A DNA stretch of 64,000 nucleotides from Paenibacillus sp. FSL R5-0623 (GTDB lineage Bacteria > Bacillota > Bacilli > Paenibacillales > Paenibacillaceae), in contig NZ_CP150233.1 in NCBI RefSeq assembly GCF_037974265.1, positions 2,542,001 to 2,606,000 of the forward strand, in the 5' to 3' direction. The position numbers were made by a program, and so were the translations under genes. Within the stretch, counting starts at the first letter, position 1. The number at the start of each line of letters is the position of its first letter. This document shows positions 31,353-40,338 of the stretch, piece after piece. The notes beneath the pieces are model-generated. The model was given only the letters and a program-made list of their open reading frames with translations, was not told the origin of the DNA and searched no databases.

Positions 31353-32288
31353 GTGAGTACTCATAAGATTGAATTAACTCAGGAAAATCTTATTGGTTCA
31401 TTTACAAATGAGGTAATCCCCATTTTGAGCGTGAAATCTGGTGATTCCATTCGTTTTCAGACGCTAGATGCGGGCTGGGGAACAGGTGTGAGTTATGTGG
31501 AACGCATGAAACCTTTTGATCGTCAAGGTGAAAAAGATGGAGGTCATGCATTAATCGGTCCGATCTATATCGAAGAGGCGATGCAAGGACAGACGTTGGA
31601 GATTATTTTCAATGAGATCGTACCCGGGAGATACGGGTTTACTTCCGCTGGCGGATATCCGAACTGGCAGAACCAGAAGTTACATCTAACAGAGGTTGAA
31701 GAACTGTCGCTGAACTGGACACTTGATAGCCAAACGATGAATGGAACCTGTGAAATAAAAGGAAAGTCCTTCACTGTATCTCTCTCGCCGTTTATGGGTG
31801 TAGTGGGCATGCCGCCAGAGTCAGGTGGAATTCATACGACTTGGCCGCCTCGCTATTGTGGAGGGAACATCGACTGCAAGGAACTGGTGCAGGGAAGTAA
31901 ATTATATTTACCTATCCCCGTAGACGGGGGTTATCTCGCGATTGGTGATGGTCATGCACGGCAGGGGGACGGTGAAGTCAGCTGTCAGGCCATTGAATGT
32001 CCGATGGAATTGGTGGATGTCACGCTTAATGTGATTGATGATATGATTTTGATCAATCCTCGTGCACATACGCCATCCGGCTGGATTACCTTCGGTTTTC
32101 ATGAAGATCTGAATGAGGCTACGGTTCAAGCATTAGACGGGATGCTCAATCTGATGGGTGAGTTGTACGGACTAGAACGAGTGGAAGCGATTGCACTTGG
32201 AAGCGCGGTATTTGACCTGCGTATCACCCAAATTGTGAATGGCGTTAAGGGTGTACATGCTGTCCTTCCACATGACGCTTTTAAGTGA
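31353..32288 (+). CDS. Acetamidase/formamidase-family protein
   Basis: A 311-residue protein with family motifs: VKSGDSIRFQTLDAGWG near residue 30, GHALIGPIYIE near 58, GVVGMPPESGGIHTTWPPRY near 150 with GGNIDCKEL, and GDGHARQGDGEVS near 205, which supplies catalytic acids and metal ligands. It hydrolyses small amides to ammonia and acid in the cytoplasm. GTG 31353 is chosen because GGGAGG ends 8 bases upstream; the in-frame ATG at 31302 has no such site. Confidence 0.85.
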   Translation: MSTHKIELTQENLIGSFTNEVIPILSVKSGDSIRFQTLDAGWGTGVSYVERMKPFDRQGEKDGGHALIGPIYIEEAMQGQTLEIIFNEIVPGRYGFTSAGGYPNWQNQKLHLTEVEELSLNWTLDSQTMNGTCEIKGKSFTVSLSPFMGVVGMPPESGGIHTTWPPRYCGGNIDCKELVQGSKLYLPIPVDGGYLAIGDGHARQGDGEVSCQAIECPMELVDVTLNVIDDMILINPRAHTPSGWITFGFHEDLNEATVQALDGMLNLMGELYGLERVEAIALGSAVFDLRITQIVNGVKGVHAVLPHDAFK

Positions 32289-32336
32289 CTTAAGGCCTTT
32301 TATACGTCGTATTAGATGAACTTGGGGGTCGATAAA

Positions 32337-32933
32337 ATGAAAGGCAGACCACAGATCGTTTTAGATATCGCAGGGGTTTTGTTAAGTAATATGTCGTTGA
32401 CGTGCTGGAAAGATATGAGTGAGGAAACCAACCTATCGGCAGAATCTTTGAAAGTACATTTTGCAGGAATCAAACGAAAGCTCTGGACAGGAATGATGAG
32501 GGAAGAAGAGTTCTGGCAATCGTTGAAGGAGATGTATCCCGAATTATCAATAAGCCGAGCGAAAGACATCTTGTACAATTCAATTGTTCCCTTAACAGCC
32601 GCTCAATACCTTGAGCGATGGAGTGAGTCCGCCGATATCCATCTGCTCAGCAATCATTGTAAGGAATGGATTGAGCCGAATCTTAGCCGTTTAAGCTCAT
32701 TTACCAAAAGTGTAACCATCTCTAATCAAGTGGGTTTATGCAAACCTGAGATTGAGATATATCAACGGGTTGGAACCTTCCTGGCAGCTGGAGAAGAGGT
32801 TCTATTTATAGATGATCAAGAGAAAAATTTACATTCCGCTAATCTACTCGGTTGGAGGACTTTACTGGCTGACGAAGAGGGGGATTGGGTTAATGAAGTT
32901 GAGTCATTGCTAAGAAAGTTCATCAATGAATAA
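32337..32933 (+). CDS. HAD-superfamily protein, variant motif I
   Basis: A 198-residue HAD-fold protein of the YihX-like group. Motif I is VLDIAGVLL: the nucleophile Asp is kept but the usual second Asp is Ala, as in the DxGGVL variants. LLSNHCKEW (motif II), CKPEIEIYQR (motif III Lys) and FIDDQEKNLHSANLLGW (motif IV) are intact. It may be a phosphatase with altered chemistry. GGGGG precedes ATG 32337 by 8-9 bases. Confidence 0.78.
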   Translation: MKGRPQIVLDIAGVLLSNMSLTCWKDMSEETNLSAESLKVHFAGIKRKLWTGMMREEEFWQSLKEMYPELSISRAKDILYNSIVPLTAAQYLERWSESADIHLLSNHCKEWIEPNLSRLSSFTKSVTISNQVGLCKPEIEIYQRVGTFLAAGEEVLFIDDQEKNLHSANLLGWRTLLADEEGDWVNEVESLLRKFINE

Positions 32934-32972
32934 CAAGTATAATCCACAATTCAAAAAATGTTCGTTTACGAA

Positions 32973-33422
32973 TCACACTCCAAATTGCTTTAGATGATGA
33001 TCTAAATGTTTATAGATGCCTATACCCCATTGCTCAGGTGTTAATTTTCCGAAAAAAGGATGGGGGTGGGAGGAGCAATTTTTTGGACCACCACTTTGGA
33101 AAGTTGTAATCTTTTGTTTCAGTTTCTCTTTCTCTACGATAAACTCTCTGTTGTCTTCTATGACAATTGTTGGGATGGTCGACATATTATGCGGTAATGG
33201 CTTTTCATTATAAAACATCGGTTTGGCCAACCTTCCAACGAACCTTCCCAGCAATCCTCTAGGTGGAAAAGCATTCCCCATGGGAATGTCTTGAAATGCC
33301 GAACAGTGAGCCAGCATTTGAGGGACCTGCATGGTTCCCCATTCGGGCTTGGAATTTGCACTGAGTCTATCAATACGCTCTACGATTTCCACAGTATGCG
33401 TTTTATTGAAAATACTTTTCAT
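32973..33422 (-). CDS. DUF1569 (DinB-like) protein
   Basis: A 149-residue protein. MLAHCSAFQDIPMG near residue 36 and HPFFGKLTPEQWGIGIYKHL with DHHLKQF at the end are the DUF1569 signatures, a DinB-related helical bundle with His ligands. Its function is unknown. It is transcribed leftwards after the MarR gene, 41 bases downstream of it, so the two probably form one unit. Confidence 0.8.
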   Translation of the reverse strand: MKSIFNKTHTVEIVERIDRLSANSKPEWGTMQVPQMLAHCSAFQDIPMGNAFPPRGLLGRFVGRLAKPMFYNEKPLPHNMSTIPTIVIEDNREFIVEKEKLKQKITTFQSGGPKNCSSHPHPFFGKLTPEQWGIGIYKHLDHHLKQFGV

Positions 33423-33463
33423 AAGAACACCCCAATCATGGTTTTGGATAAGATTAAGCTTCT

Positions 33464-33937
33464 CTACTCATTCACCTTATCGCTAAACTGTGTAATTTCC
33501 TTTTCTAAAATTTGCCCGACTTGGCCGAGAGCATTCGTTATATCTAATAATTGCTTCGGATCAAGGTGAGCCATAATATACTGGTTCCATTCATCGTACT
33601 GTGTATAGATCGCTTCCAGCACTTCTTCTCCTTTCGCCGTTAATTCAAGTAACTTGGTTCGTCGGTCTGTCGGATGGTCTTTGTACATAGTGAGCCCTTC
33701 ATCGGTTAATACATCTGCAATGCGCTGTACACTTTGGCGGGCTAGCCCCATATCACGGGCGATTTTGGCTACTGTCGGTGTACCATGTCCAATGCGACCC
33801 AGTACCTGCCATCGGGCACTGCTCTGATGGAGTGAACGTGTAACGATGTCCCCCGAACGCATCAATAATCCATGAATGTGAAAGATGTGAAGGGAAAACT
33901 TGCTTAGTGGATCTTCTATATTTTGGTTGTATTTCAT
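33464..33937 (-). CDS. MarR-family regulator
   Basis: A 157-residue winged-helix regulator: SARWQVLGRIGHGTPTVAKI near residue 40, ARQSVQRIADVLTDEGL and the wing DHPTDRRTKLLELTAKG, all classic MarR. It probably represses its own operon with the DUF1569 gene. A perfect palindrome overlaps its -35 region. The promoter places transcription start almost on the ATG at 33937, and no ribosome site is visible, so the mRNA may be leaderless. Confidence 0.85.
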   Translation of the reverse strand: MKYNQNIEDPLSKFSLHIFHIHGLLMRSGDIVTRSLHQSSARWQVLGRIGHGTPTVAKIARDMGLARQSVQRIADVLTDEGLTMYKDHPTDRRTKLLELTAKGEEVLEAIYTQYDEWNQYIMAHLDPKQLLDITNALGQVGQILEKEITQFSDKVNE

Positions 33938-33943
33938 ATGTTT

Positions 33944-33972
33944 ATCTTAATTCATTGACAGTATGCTGTCAA
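33944..33972 (-). promoter_or_regulatory. MarR promoter with overlapping palindromic operator
   Basis: On the minus strand TTGACA (33972-33967), 17 bases, TAAGAT (33949-33944). The perfect inverted repeat TTGACAG-TATG-CTGTCAA (33955-33972) covers the -35 box, as expected for an autoregulatory MarR site. Confidence 0.7.
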
Positions 33973-34139
33973 TATATTCGATATATCCTTATTACTTCTG
34001 AGATATAGAAGGTTGTTCATGCTAAAATCAAGAATAGAAAGATAGGGGAATTTTCGTTAATCCAGAAGAGTTATATAAAATTTGAGCTATAAATAGATCA
34101 ATTACGTCATGATCCAAACCATAAGGAGACGAGTTATCT

Positions 34140-34223
34140 ATGACAAAATTGCATGTTCGTGAAGCCGTTTCTACAGAAGCTCAAGCAGGGGAACAATTGA
34201 ATCATAAGGATGCTTTTTTCTAG
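34140..34223 (+). other. Short ORF, possible gene remnant
   Basis: ATG 34140 reads 27 residues (KLHVREAVSTEAQAGEQLN) to TAG at 34221, then the same frame continues with FYYSTEEQERIYE to 34290. A single nonsense change may have broken a small gene just before the methyltransferase. The stretch 33973-34139 holds no other gene. Confidence 0.25.
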
Positions 34224-34284
34224 GCAAGAAAAAGGTCTAAGAATATATGTTTTTATTATTCTACTGAAGAACAGGAGAGAATAT

Positions 34285-35112
34285 ATGAGTGATCCGCGTT
34301 CAACATACAGTATCCAAACGGCAGTGTTAAGTTTACAAGAGGAATTAGAGAGGTTAAAGATGCAGGCGGTCATGGGGTGGTCCAAAGAATTTCGAAATCT
34401 AGAGTGGTATGGTTTGAAAAATGGAATGCGTGTATTGGAGGTCGGAAGCGGACCAGGTTACATTACAGAGCAACTATTGAACAGTCTGCCGGACAGCGAG
34501 CTTACCTCGCTTGAAATTGATCGTTCACTGCAAGCACAAGCCAAAGAACGGCTGAAAAATATTTCTTCCAAGCGATTACAATTTGTAGAGTCTTCCATCT
34601 ACCAGATGGATCTGCCTGATGATTCTTTTGATTTTGTCGTGGCAAGACTGATCTTTCTTCACTTGAACAATCCAAACGAAGCTGCACAAGAGATATATCG
34701 TGTACTGAAGCCTGGCGGCCGTCTTGCCATTATTGATGTGGATGACGGCGTTTTTGGAGCAGTGAATCCTGATGTTCCTGCTTTGCATACGGTATTAATG
34801 AAAATTTCGGACTATGTAGCACAACACGGTGGTAATCGCTTAATTGGCAGAAGTCTGCCGCGTCTCCTTTCTGAGAGCGGATACATCGATGTTGACATTG
34901 ATTCTGTCCTTCAACATAGTGATCTGTTAGGCATAGAAGGGTTTAAGCAGCAGTTTAATCTTAATCGTTTTGTCCATTTTGCTGAAAAAGATGTGATCAG
35001 TTCGGAGGAATTTGCTCAGCTGCAACAAGCTTCTGAAGCGATAAATCATTCGCCGGAAGCCTATGCCATGATGAATTTCATTACAGCTTGCGGCACGAAG
35101 CCATTGACATAG
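34285..35112 (+). CDS. SAM-dependent methyltransferase
   Basis: A 275-residue class I methyltransferase. Motif I is VLEVGSGPGYITEQLL near residue 50, followed by LTSLEID, the post-I acid SSIYQMDLPDDSFDFVVA, and EIYRVLKPGGRLAIIDVDDG. The C-terminal region is unassigned and the substrate cannot be told. CAGGAGAG precedes ATG 34285 by 5 bases. It is followed by an uncharacterised TPR-like gene. Confidence 0.83.
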   Translation: MSDPRSTYSIQTAVLSLQEELERLKMQAVMGWSKEFRNLEWYGLKNGMRVLEVGSGPGYITEQLLNSLPDSELTSLEIDRSLQAQAKERLKNISSKRLQFVESSIYQMDLPDDSFDFVVARLIFLHLNNPNEAAQEIYRVLKPGGRLAIIDVDDGVFGAVNPDVPALHTVLMKISDYVAQHGGNRLIGRSLPRLLSESGYIDVDIDSVLQHSDLLGIEGFKQQFNLNRFVHFAEKDVISSEEFAQLQQASEAINHSPEAYAMMNFITACGTKPLT

Positions 35113-35146
35113 CTGGGTCGAAACTAATTAGGGACGGAGGATGGGG

Positions 35147-36094
35147 ATGAATATCGTTCATTCTTTTCAGGAATTAGTAGTTCAAGGGGATCATCAGGGT
35201 ATGATTGAGTTACTGAAAAACTACGAACAATCCAGGAAATTATCTGTTAATGAACAGGGCTGGGTCTACTGGAATGTTTCCGATGGTTATGCCTTGTTAA
35301 GAGAGCCGGAACTGCTTTATGCCAATCACCGGGAATTCTTCGAATGGGGAAAAGAAAATCTCGCCCCGGAGCAGTTACACTGGATCGTTTCGGATTCAAC
35401 ACAAGCGTTGTCATTATCTCTGGGGAACTACTTTAATTATTGGATTGATTGGTACCAATATGCTTGCGATCATGCTCCGAAGTTGGATACCAACCGAGGT
35501 GTTCGATTCGAGAGCCATCGGGCTTTGGGTGGTTCGCTTTGGGTTTTGGAGAGATACAGTGAAATGGACAGTGCGCTTGAAAATATGAACCAGCTCATAC
35601 AAGAAGATGAGTCATGGTCCAATATTCTTTTTGCCCGGATTACATATAACAAACAGCGTCTGGCCTATCTGTATCATGCCGGGCATTTCGCGGGAGTTGA
35701 AGCTCTTGTAAACGAAACGATGGACTGGATTGATGAAATCAATGATGGAACACTACCCATTTCAAGAAAAGATGAAGTGGTCGGAAGCTGGGAGGATATT
35801 AATGTCTCCAGAAATTCGCAAAGAGATATCAACATTGCGTTGAACAATTTTGCCTGTATTTTAACGGATATCGAAAGGTATCAGGAAAGTGTGAAATTGT
35901 TCATGCAAATACAGGAACGTGGTCACCACATTAATGCATATGGTTTTTCCAAATGGATATATTCGATCTGGAAGACAAGAGGGGCTAAGGCAGTTAAAGA
36001 TGCATTAGCAGCTAATGCATCTTATGAAATAGCGGACCTTGTGAAACATACTCCTAAATTATCAGAGATCCAAGGTTTAACTTCAGGTGATTGA
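35147..36094 (+). CDS. Uncharacterised TPR-like helical protein
   Basis: A 315-residue mostly helical, acidic protein. Repeating helix pairs such as LSVNEQGWVYWNVSDGYAL, ALENMNQLIQEDE, and LNNFACILTDIERYQESVKL resemble tetratricopeptide-like repeats, so it may be a protein-protein interaction scaffold. No signal peptide or catalytic motif is seen. ATG 35147 follows GGAGG by 6 bases; ATG 35141 directly abuts it. Confidence 0.6.
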   Translation: MNIVHSFQELVVQGDHQGMIELLKNYEQSRKLSVNEQGWVYWNVSDGYALLREPELLYANHREFFEWGKENLAPEQLHWIVSDSTQALSLSLGNYFNYWIDWYQYACDHAPKLDTNRGVRFESHRALGGSLWVLERYSEMDSALENMNQLIQEDESWSNILFARITYNKQRLAYLYHAGHFAGVEALVNETMDWIDEINDGTLPISRKDEVVGSWEDINVSRNSQRDINIALNNFACILTDIERYQESVKLFMQIQERGHHINAYGFSKWIYSIWKTRGAKAVKDALAANASYEIADLVKHTPKLSEIQGLTSGD

Positions 36095-36138
36095 AGTCGC
36101 AAGAGGCCTGCACAACAACATGAAAGGAGTGATGTGAT

Positions 36139-36198
36139 ATGAGAAACAATATGAATATGAGTAGAAGAAATGAAGTTGCCAGAGGTGTTTTTGTCTAG
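36139..36198 (+). CDS. Possible 19-residue leader peptide
   Basis: MRNNMNMSRRNEVARGVFV is preceded by AAAGGAG (about 10 bases upstream), ends at 36198 and is directly followed by a hairpin (36199-36239) and the acetyltransferase gene. The size, strong ribosome site and adjacent hairpin fit a translational attenuation leader. Evidence is positional only. Confidence 0.4.
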   Translation: MRNNMNMSRRNEVARGVFV

Positions 36199-36239
36199 CG
36201 CAGAGGACCCAAGGAAGGGTTCCAAGGGATTCCTCTGTG
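36199..36239 (+). promoter_or_regulatory. Hairpin between leader ORF and acetyltransferase
   Basis: CGCAGAGGA pairs with TCCTCTGTG around an inner AAGGAAGGGTTCC segment. There is no T-run, so it is not a plain terminator. It lies 5 bases before the ribosome-site region of the next gene. Confidence 0.45.
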
Positions 36240-36267
36240 TAATTTTCACGAGGAGGAATTTCAAACA

Positions 36268-36714
36268 ATGATTCATTTAAGAAGTGTGTCAGTGGATAAT
36301 TGGTATGCATGTACCCAACTGAATGTCACTGAAGAACAGAAAAAAAGTTTTCCCGCGCCGGTTGTATATTGGATTGCTGAATCCAAGGTCGTGACCGATT
36401 TTCGACCGATGGCCATCTATTTTGATTCGGAACTGGTTGGATTTGCTGTGTACTCAGATAAGCCGGATCATGAGGATAACTACTGGCTTCTTGCTCTTAT
36501 GATAGATACAAAATATCAGGGCAGAGGTTATGGAAGAGAAGCGCTTAAGAAGTTAATTGATCTAATGAAAGAATCGCTGAATTGCAAACGCATCATGATT
36601 GGACACAGGCCGGAAAATGGTATCGCCGGAAATCTGTATGAATCACTTGGTTTTCAGAGAGTAAGTGAAGGGCAGATTGATGGCGAAGTTGTTCGGCTTC
36701 TAAGATGCAAGTAG
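36268..36714 (+). CDS. GNAT acetyltransferase, PaiA/BltD-like
   Basis: A 148-residue GNAT enzyme. LALMIDTKYQGRGYGREALK near residue 75 is the acetyl-CoA loop (Q-G-R-G-Y-G), and NLYESLGFQRVSEG is motif B. The start (VDNWYACTQLNVTEEQKKSF) is typical of spermidine/spermine acetyltransferases such as PaiA and BltD. GAGGAGG precedes it. A leader-like ORF and hairpin lie upstream, hinting at post-transcriptional control. Confidence 0.83.
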   Translation: MIHLRSVSVDNWYACTQLNVTEEQKKSFPAPVVYWIAESKVVTDFRPMAIYFDSELVGFAVYSDKPDHEDNYWLLALMIDTKYQGRGYGREALKKLIDLMKESLNCKRIMIGHRPENGIAGNLYESLGFQRVSEGQIDGEVVRLLRCK

Positions 36715-36753
36715 TGCCAAATCACACGTGATTTGGATTGTAAAGGAGGTAAC

Positions 36754-37083
36754 TTGTCTTTGAAGCATGTACACATTGTTTTCTCATTACTCTTTATCAT
36801 GTTAGGAATTGTGATTATTACGCTCTCGAAAATGATTGAAGAGGTGATTCCCAAGTTAGGGTATGCAGCATTCCAGTCAGCAGCAGCGGGTAGTTATACT
36901 CCGAGTGATTATCAAGTGAATTTTGAACTGAATTATTGGATAGGCGCGATATGTATATTGGGTGGAGTTATCTGTTTATTAGCTAGAATGAATTGGGTTC
37001 AGAACTCCATTCGTGAAATGAATATAAGAAACAAAGCGTTTGATGAAACTCATAATTATGACGACACAAGAGAACTGAAATAG
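36754..37083 (+). CDS. Small two-helix membrane protein
   Basis: A 109-residue protein with an N-terminal hydrophobic segment (FSLLFIMLGIVIITL) and a second near residue 70 (YWIGAICILGGVICLLA), with a ~45-residue loop containing Tyr/Ser/Gln. Not recognised. AAAGGAGGT ends 3-4 bases before TTG 36754, chosen because no ATG is available. The protein at 63153 has the same topology and size class. Confidence 0.55.
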   Translation: MSLKHVHIVFSLLFIMLGIVIITLSKMIEEVIPKLGYAAFQSAAAGSYTPSDYQVNFELNYWIGAICILGGVICLLARMNWVQNSIREMNIRNKAFDETHNYDDTRELK

Positions 37084-37121
37084 GTTATGATATGACATAA
37101 AAAAAGAAGGGGCGGATATAC

Positions 37122-37646
37122 ATGATTACATTCCAATACTTTGAACCGGAAGATTTTGATCAACTGATCGAATGGAGTGGGGATGAAGCATTTCTGCTCC
37201 AGTGGGCAGGCCCTCAGTTCCATTATCCACTTTCCAGAGAGCAGCTATCGGATTATCTGCATGGTGCCAATGATAAAAACACTTCAAATAAGTTCATTTA
37301 TAAAGTGATGGATGAATCGACTCAGGAGATTGTAGGTCATATTGCTCTTGGCGGTATCGATCGATATAATCGTTCAGGGCGTATCGGTAAGGTGCTTGTT
37401 GGCAAGCCTTATCAGGGTAAAGGTTATGGGAAGCAAATGATCGATGAGGCACTTCGAATTGGATTTGAAGAGGAGAAGTTGCACCGGATCAGTCTGGGCG
37501 TATTTGATTTTAATGTCTCAGCCATCCGATGTTATGAAAAAGCGGGCTTTGTACAAGAGGGACTTATTCGTGATGCGAGAAGATATGAAGATACATTCTG
37601 GAATCTTATCGAGATGAGCATATTAGAAAATGAATGGAAAAAATGA
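37122..37646 (+). CDS. GNAT acetyltransferase, RimJ/RimL-like
   Basis: A 174-residue N-acetyltransferase. KVLVGKPYQGKGYGKQMIDE near residue 88 is motif A, followed by HRISLGVFDFNVSAIRCYEK and AGFVQEGLIRDARR, the RimJ/RimL pattern. The acceptor may be a protein N-terminus or a small amine. AAGGGGCGG precedes ATG 37122. It is the last + strand gene before a terminator shared with the convergent sugar-sensing operon. Confidence 0.85.
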   Translation: MITFQYFEPEDFDQLIEWSGDEAFLLQWAGPQFHYPLSREQLSDYLHGANDKNTSNKFIYKVMDESTQEIVGHIALGGIDRYNRSGRIGKVLVGKPYQGKGYGKQMIDEALRIGFEEEKLHRISLGVFDFNVSAIRCYEKAGFVQEGLIRDARRYEDTFWNLIEMSILENEWKK

Positions 37647-37739
37647 ATTCTCAAAAGCGATCATCATACTTGAGAGTCATCTTTCTTGAGAAACACCTCG
37701 ATGAACGGATGTAATAACTACGTGTACGGAAATTTAGAT

Positions 37740-37781
37740 GGGGATGTCCTCCAGTCATCAGAATGACACGAGGACATCCCC
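37740..37781. terminator. Bidirectional terminator between convergent genes
   Basis: GGGGATGTCCTC (37740-37751) and GAGGACATCCCC (37770-37781) form a perfect 12-bp stem between the GNAT gene and the convergent binding-protein gene. T-runs are weak on both sides. Confidence 0.65.
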
Positions 37782-38747
37782 TTAATTACTTCCTTCCTGG
37801 TTTATTTCAATGATCCCCGTGTCAATAAATTCCTTCACAGGCACACCTTCGCTCGCGAGTAACAGGGTCTCCATCATTTTGGCACCCCAGACTCCTTCAT
37901 TCTGCGAAATAACGGCAGACAATTGACCGTTGAGCAACCCGTTTTCACTAGTGGGACTGTCACCGAACGCGATTAAATGCCGGTTAAGGCCTTTTGCTTT
38001 CCAGATCAGGATAGAGGCAGAGACAGAAACAAAATCGAGCCCGATAATCGCATTGAAGTGAGGGTGAGCCTGAATCATGTTCTCCATATCGGACATGGCT
38101 TGATCTTCATTCCCTTGATGATAACGTACTTCCAAGATTTCGATGTCTGTTTCACTGCGGATATAATCAATGAATCCATTAAGCCGCTGCTGCAAACCTT
38201 GCATCTCCTCCAAGCCATTCTCGACAAGAATCATGCCTTGATTATGCAGGAGTCGTGTAGTTGTCATCGCGAACTGCTCGCCAGTGCGATAGTTATCGGC
38301 GCCAACATAAGCGATTCGATGACTGGATGGGACATCTGACTCAAATGTAATGACAGGAATACCTGCAGCTTGGGCTGCATCAATAACGGGTGTAAGTGCA
38401 GCAGCATCCACAGGAGATATAGCTATCCCGTCCACATGTTGTTTGATCATATTCTCCATGATACGGATCTGTTGTTCGGTATTGGCTTCATCAGGTGCGT
38501 TTACAATTAATGTAATATTGTGTTTCCCTGCATATTCCGTTGCATCCTTCGTGATCATCTCATAGGTTGGATACGTCATGGGATAGATAATACCAAAAGT
38601 TTTGCTCGCTACAGATTTCTCTACAGGTGGAGTCGTAGGAAGTATTGCAGCCATCTGCTGTGGGCGAATGTGTGCCGAACCGGATGAAACGATCATCGGG
38701 AACAGAAGGCTTAGTGTAAGTAAAAGTGCAAATCTGGCTTTATTCAT
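37782..38747 (-). CDS. Sugar-binding protein, sensor partner of the two-component system
   Basis: A 321-residue Peripla_BP_4-type binding protein. The start is a signal or anchor segment (FALLLTLSLLFPMIVSSGSA) without a lipobox Cys. KTFGIIYPMTYPTYEMI, DGIAISPVDAAALTP, AGIPVITFESDVP and SHRIAYVGADNYRTGEQ are the conserved strands. It overlaps the response-regulator gene by 8 bases and is the third gene of a kinase-regulator-binding protein operon. That order recalls XylFII-LytS-YesN systems, where the binding protein presents sugar to the kinase. Confidence 0.82.
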   Translation of the reverse strand: MNKARFALLLTLSLLFPMIVSSGSAHIRPQQMAAILPTTPPVEKSVASKTFGIIYPMTYPTYEMITKDATEYAGKHNITLIVNAPDEANTEQQIRIMENMIKQHVDGIAISPVDAAALTPVIDAAQAAGIPVITFESDVPSSHRIAYVGADNYRTGEQFAMTTTRLLHNQGMILVENGLEEMQGLQQRLNGFIDYIRSETDIEILEVRYHQGNEDQAMSDMENMIQAHPHFNAIIGLDFVSVSASILIWKAKGLNRHLIAFGDSPTSENGLLNGQLSAVISQNEGVWGAKMMETLLLASEGVPVKEFIDTGIIEINQEGSN

Positions 38748-40338
38748 ACATTGACTCTTTTCTCATATCTGATGGTCTGGCCTGCGATTCCTCGGTTCCT
38801 TGAGTACGGTATTCTCTTGGCGTAAAACCTGTTGTTTTCTTGAATATATTAGAAAAATAGTGAGAGTCATTGTAACCAACTTTGTAAGCAATCTCAAAGG
38901 TTTTGTTGTTGGTTGTTTTCAGCAGCTCCTTGGCTTTGCCGATTCGAATCTGGGTTAAATACTCCGTTATCGTTTGACCAGTTTCCTGACTGAAAATCTT
39001 GCTTAGATGACTTGGACTGATTCTGACGTGTGCAGAAATCATCTTCAACGAGACCTGTTCGTTATTGTATTCACGGGATACATAGGCTTTCACCTGATCA
39101 ATGACATCACTGTATTTCCCGGAGCACGCTGCTCTTCTCTGCCATAACAGGTTAAGCAGGGAACACAGATATTGGGTGCAATCCTCCCAGCACGTAATCT
39201 TCCGGATCGTCTGCTGTAGGGAAGTAATGTTCTCATCCGAATGGTCACTCATGCGGAACAACTGATTCGCGAGCCGAAACGACTCCAGCGTAAGATCATT
39301 CAACAGATAGAAGCCATACGAGGAGGACTTCCAGTCGAAGGGCTGTAATGGAGCGGCAAACTCCTGCACAAAATGGTCACGCAGATTGGGGCTGCCGATT
39401 TTGAGGAATTCAAGAAATGAATTCCTGTCGAGAAAAAGAGTCGTTTGCTCATCCAGGTTAATTTCACGTAGAGAAGCTCTGTTCTGAAGGGTGAGCCGGG
39501 TAATATATTTATCCTCCTCCGCTTCCAGATATGAGACATGAATGCCTTGCAGCCGCTCCTGTTGACTGCCAATGCCCAGAATAATATTACATTTGAACGT
39601 ATGCTCAAGCTCCATACGAACCCGCCCGCGAAGCTGCTCCAGATATACGGATATGTTCTCATCGTCATTATACTTGAGCAGAAGCACGAGCTCCGTCCGG
39701 CTTCGAATATAAGGTAGAAGTTCTACGTGGGGATCACGAGTTTCCTCCAGTATGGGAAGCAGCTTCTTCATCATGGATTCCGAGTCCGGGGAATCCTCTG
39801 TTAATCGAACGTCGATAATGACAATGGTGTAATACCTGGCTGAGAGAGGAAGTGAGAGTTGTTTGGCTGATTCAATCGCATCGGTTGTACCGATGAGTCC
39901 CCCGCACAGATCGGCCAGCAGTTTTTCTTTGGTGATCGTTCGGTTTGTCATGCGTTGGTGTTCTTCATCCATTTGTTTGCTGACCTTATGCAGTATTTGG
40001 ATTAGCTCTGCTGCGCTAATGGGCTTTAGACAGTACTCGGTCACACCAAGTCGGATGGCCTCCTGGGCATAGCTGAATTCATCATGACCACTCATGATAA
40101 TGATTTTGATGTCAGGGTGTTGCGTGCGAACGATGGAGGTCAGTTCCAATCCGTTCATAAATGGCATTTTGATATCCGTAATCAGAATATCCGGAGCCCA
40201 TTCATGAATTAAAGGTAACGCAAGCTCACCGTCGGGTGCATCCCCGCAATAGTGAAAACCTTCCTTTTCCCAATCAATGCAACTGCGTATATTCTCCCGA
40301 ATTCCAATTTCGTCATCCACAATCATCACCTTTTTCAA
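38740..40338 (-). CDS. AraC-type response regulator (YesN-like)
   Basis: A 532-residue protein. The N-terminal receiver has IVDDE (Asp8, Asp9), LITDIKMP with phospho-acceptor Asp55, and CLKP near residue 104. A long middle region (~120-410) links to a C-terminal AraC/XylS double helix-turn-helix: ISAHVRISPSHLSKIFSQE and FEIAYKVGYNDSHYFSNIF, ending FTPREYR. It is a YesN-type activator expected to drive the divergent sugar transporter. It overlaps the kinase gene by 4 bases. Confidence 0.9.
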   Translation of the reverse strand: MKKVMIVDDEIGIRENIRSCIDWEKEGFHYCGDAPDGELALPLIHEWAPDILITDIKMPFMNGLELTSIVRTQHPDIKIIIMSGHDEFSYAQEAIRLGVTEYCLKPISAAELIQILHKVSKQMDEEHQRMTNRTITKEKLLADLCGGLIGTTDAIESAKQLSLPLSARYYTIVIIDVRLTEDSPDSESMMKKLLPILEETRDPHVELLPYIRSRTELVLLLKYNDDENISVYLEQLRGRVRMELEHTFKCNIILGIGSQQERLQGIHVSYLEAEEDKYITRLTLQNRASLREINLDEQTTLFLDRNSFLEFLKIGSPNLRDHFVQEFAAPLQPFDWKSSSYGFYLLNDLTLESFRLANQLFRMSDHSDENITSLQQTIRKITCWEDCTQYLCSLLNLLWQRRAACSGKYSDVIDQVKAYVSREYNNEQVSLKMISAHVRISPSHLSKIFSQETGQTITEYLTQIRIGKAKELLKTTNNKTFEIAYKVGYNDSHYFSNIFKKTTGFTPREYRTQGTEESQARPSDMRKESMYE

